Origin: Kiloniellaceae bacterium
GTDB taxonomy: Bacteria; Pseudomonadota; Alphaproteobacteria; Kiloniellales; Kiloniellaceae
Length of the DNA: 6,425 nt
NCBI GenBank assembly: GCA_021776145.1
Contig: JAJFGM010000532.1
Coordinates: 1-6,425 of the forward strand
Direction: 5' to 3'
Below are positions 5,965 through 6,425 of the stretch, in pieces. The translations under genes and the position numbers were made by a program. The stretch's first letter is position 1. Each line of letters opens with the position of its first letter. The notes beneath the pieces are model-generated. The model worked only from the letters and a program-made list of their open reading frames with translations. It searched no databases and had not been told where the DNA came from.

Positions 5965-5983
5965 AACCAAGAAAGATTTGACC

Positions 5984-6425
5984 ATGAGCAAGGACCTGTT
6001 TCAGCCCCTGGGCGGAAACGAGATGCCACGCTTCGGCGGACCGGCAACAATGATGCGCTTGCCGACGCGAGAAAACGCCAAGGGTCTCGATGCCTGCTTT
6101 GTCGGCGTACCGCTCGACACCGGCACCTCGAATCGGCCAGGCGCCCGCTTCGGGCCGCGCCAGATCCGCGCCGAATCCTGCCTGTTGCGGCCCTATAACA
6201 TGGCAACCCGCGCCGCCCCTTTCGACAGCCTCAAGGTCGCCGACATCGGCGATGTCGCCATCAACACCTTCAATCTGCAGAAATCGATCGGCATCATCGA
6301 GGCCGCCTATGACGGCATTCTGGCCGAGAACTGCCGCCCCCTGACGCTCGGCGGCGACCACACCATAACCTTGCCGATCCTGCGCGCCATGGCCCGCAAG
6401 CACGGTCCGGTCGGGCTCGTCCATG
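5984..6425 (+). CDS. speB: Agmatinase-type ureohydrolase (SpeB/guanidinobutyrase family), 3' end cut by window edge
   Basis: This is the N-terminal half of an arginase/agmatinase-family enzyme, which uses two manganese ions to hydrolyse a guanidino group to urea and an amine (agmatine to putrescine in SpeB). The 147 visible residues include FVGVPLDTGTSNRPGARFGP (39-58) and RQIRAES (59-65), typical of agmatinases, the DIGDV segment (87-91), and GGDHTITLPILRA (123-135) with the first metal ligand at His126. The frame ends at GPVGLVH, where the family's second metal motif (Asp-Ala-His-x-Asp) should follow, so the rest, about 170-200 residues, lies outside the window. ATG 5984 is chosen because the protein aligns with family N-termini from there; GAAAG at 5971-5975 is a weak ribosome site 8 nt upstream. 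Guanidinobutyrase, guanidinopropionase and related activities share these motifs, so the substrate is not settled. It is divergent from the TetR-MttB pair and may share its operator. Confidence 0.9.
   Translation, partial: MSKDLFQPLGGNEMPRFGGPATMMRLPTRENAKGLDACFVGVPLDTGTSNRPGARFGPRQIRAESCLLRPYNMATRAAPFDSLKVADIGDVAINTFNLQKSIGIIEAAYDGILAENCRPLTLGGDHTITLPILRAMARKHGPVGLVH

Larger units (their letters stand above)
5718..5983. other. Divergent intergenic region between TetR and the ureohydrolase gene
   Basis: This 266-bp gap holds the operator (5729-5748) and the 12-bp tandem repeat (5929-5964). Between them (about 5750-5925) I see no supported gene, and no convincing -35/-10 pair for either direction. 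A frame open through 5740-6198 overlaps the ureohydrolase in another frame and is not taken as a gene. The region must still contain the ureohydrolase promoter unless that lies within the operator. Confidence 0.6.

Noticed and set aside
5740..6198. Plus-strand frame of 152 aa across the divergent gap
   Set aside because: It begins within the operator and runs into the ureohydrolase in another frame; the translation has no domain features.

Overview
This window is GC-rich, densely coding chromosomal-type DNA. Its gene content (CocE/NonD hydrolase, type II HAD, non-pyrrolysine MttB-family methyltransferase, TetR regulator, agmatinase-type ureohydrolase) and codon usage suggest an alphaproteobacterium, perhaps of the Rhodospirillales/Rhizobiales sort. 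That placement is inferred from gene style; no marker gene is present. I see no rRNA, tRNA, CRISPR array, insertion sequence or phage gene.

Layout. (1) Positions 1-1561, minus strand: a CocE/NonD serine hydrolase with its Ser-Asp-His triad, cut by the left window edge. (2) 1562-1792: an intergenic stretch with a 14-bp tandem repeat and a candidate promoter for the next gene. (3) 1793-2638, plus: an exported protein with the formylglycine-generating-enzyme (FGE/SUMF1) fold that lacks the paired catalytic cysteines. (4) 2749-3456, plus: a HAD protein of the 2-haloacid dehalogenase type, with a strong ribosome site. (5) 3473-5029, minus: an MttB-family (COG5598) corrinoid methyltransferase homologue with no in-frame stop, so a non-pyrrolysine type. 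(6) 5076-5717, minus: a TetR regulator just upstream of the methyltransferase gene and probably co-transcribed with it. (7) 5718-5983: a divergent intergenic region holding a near-ideal TetR-style operator and a 12-bp tandem repeat. (8) 5984-6425, plus: the start of an agmatinase/guanidinobutyrase-type ureohydrolase, cut by the right edge.

How the genes may work together. The clearest regulatory unit is TetR plus methyltransferase on one strand, facing the ureohydrolase across a shared intergenic region with nested inverted repeats. The simplest reading is a small regulated catabolic locus for methylated-amine and/or guanidino compounds, with the TetR protein repressing its own operon and possibly the ureohydrolase. 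The substrate cannot be read from the sequence. The HAD and FGE-like genes are co-oriented but separated by 110 bp with a candidate promoter between them, and they need not share a function. The CocE-like hydrolase diverges from the FGE-like gene.

The two edge-truncated genes (CocE-like and ureohydrolase) were translated by hand from the nucleotides and are open to the window ends. No wholly novel system is obvious. The best leads are the operator architecture, the substrate of the non-pyrrolysine MttB homologue, and the two enzyme homologues with altered active-site residues.
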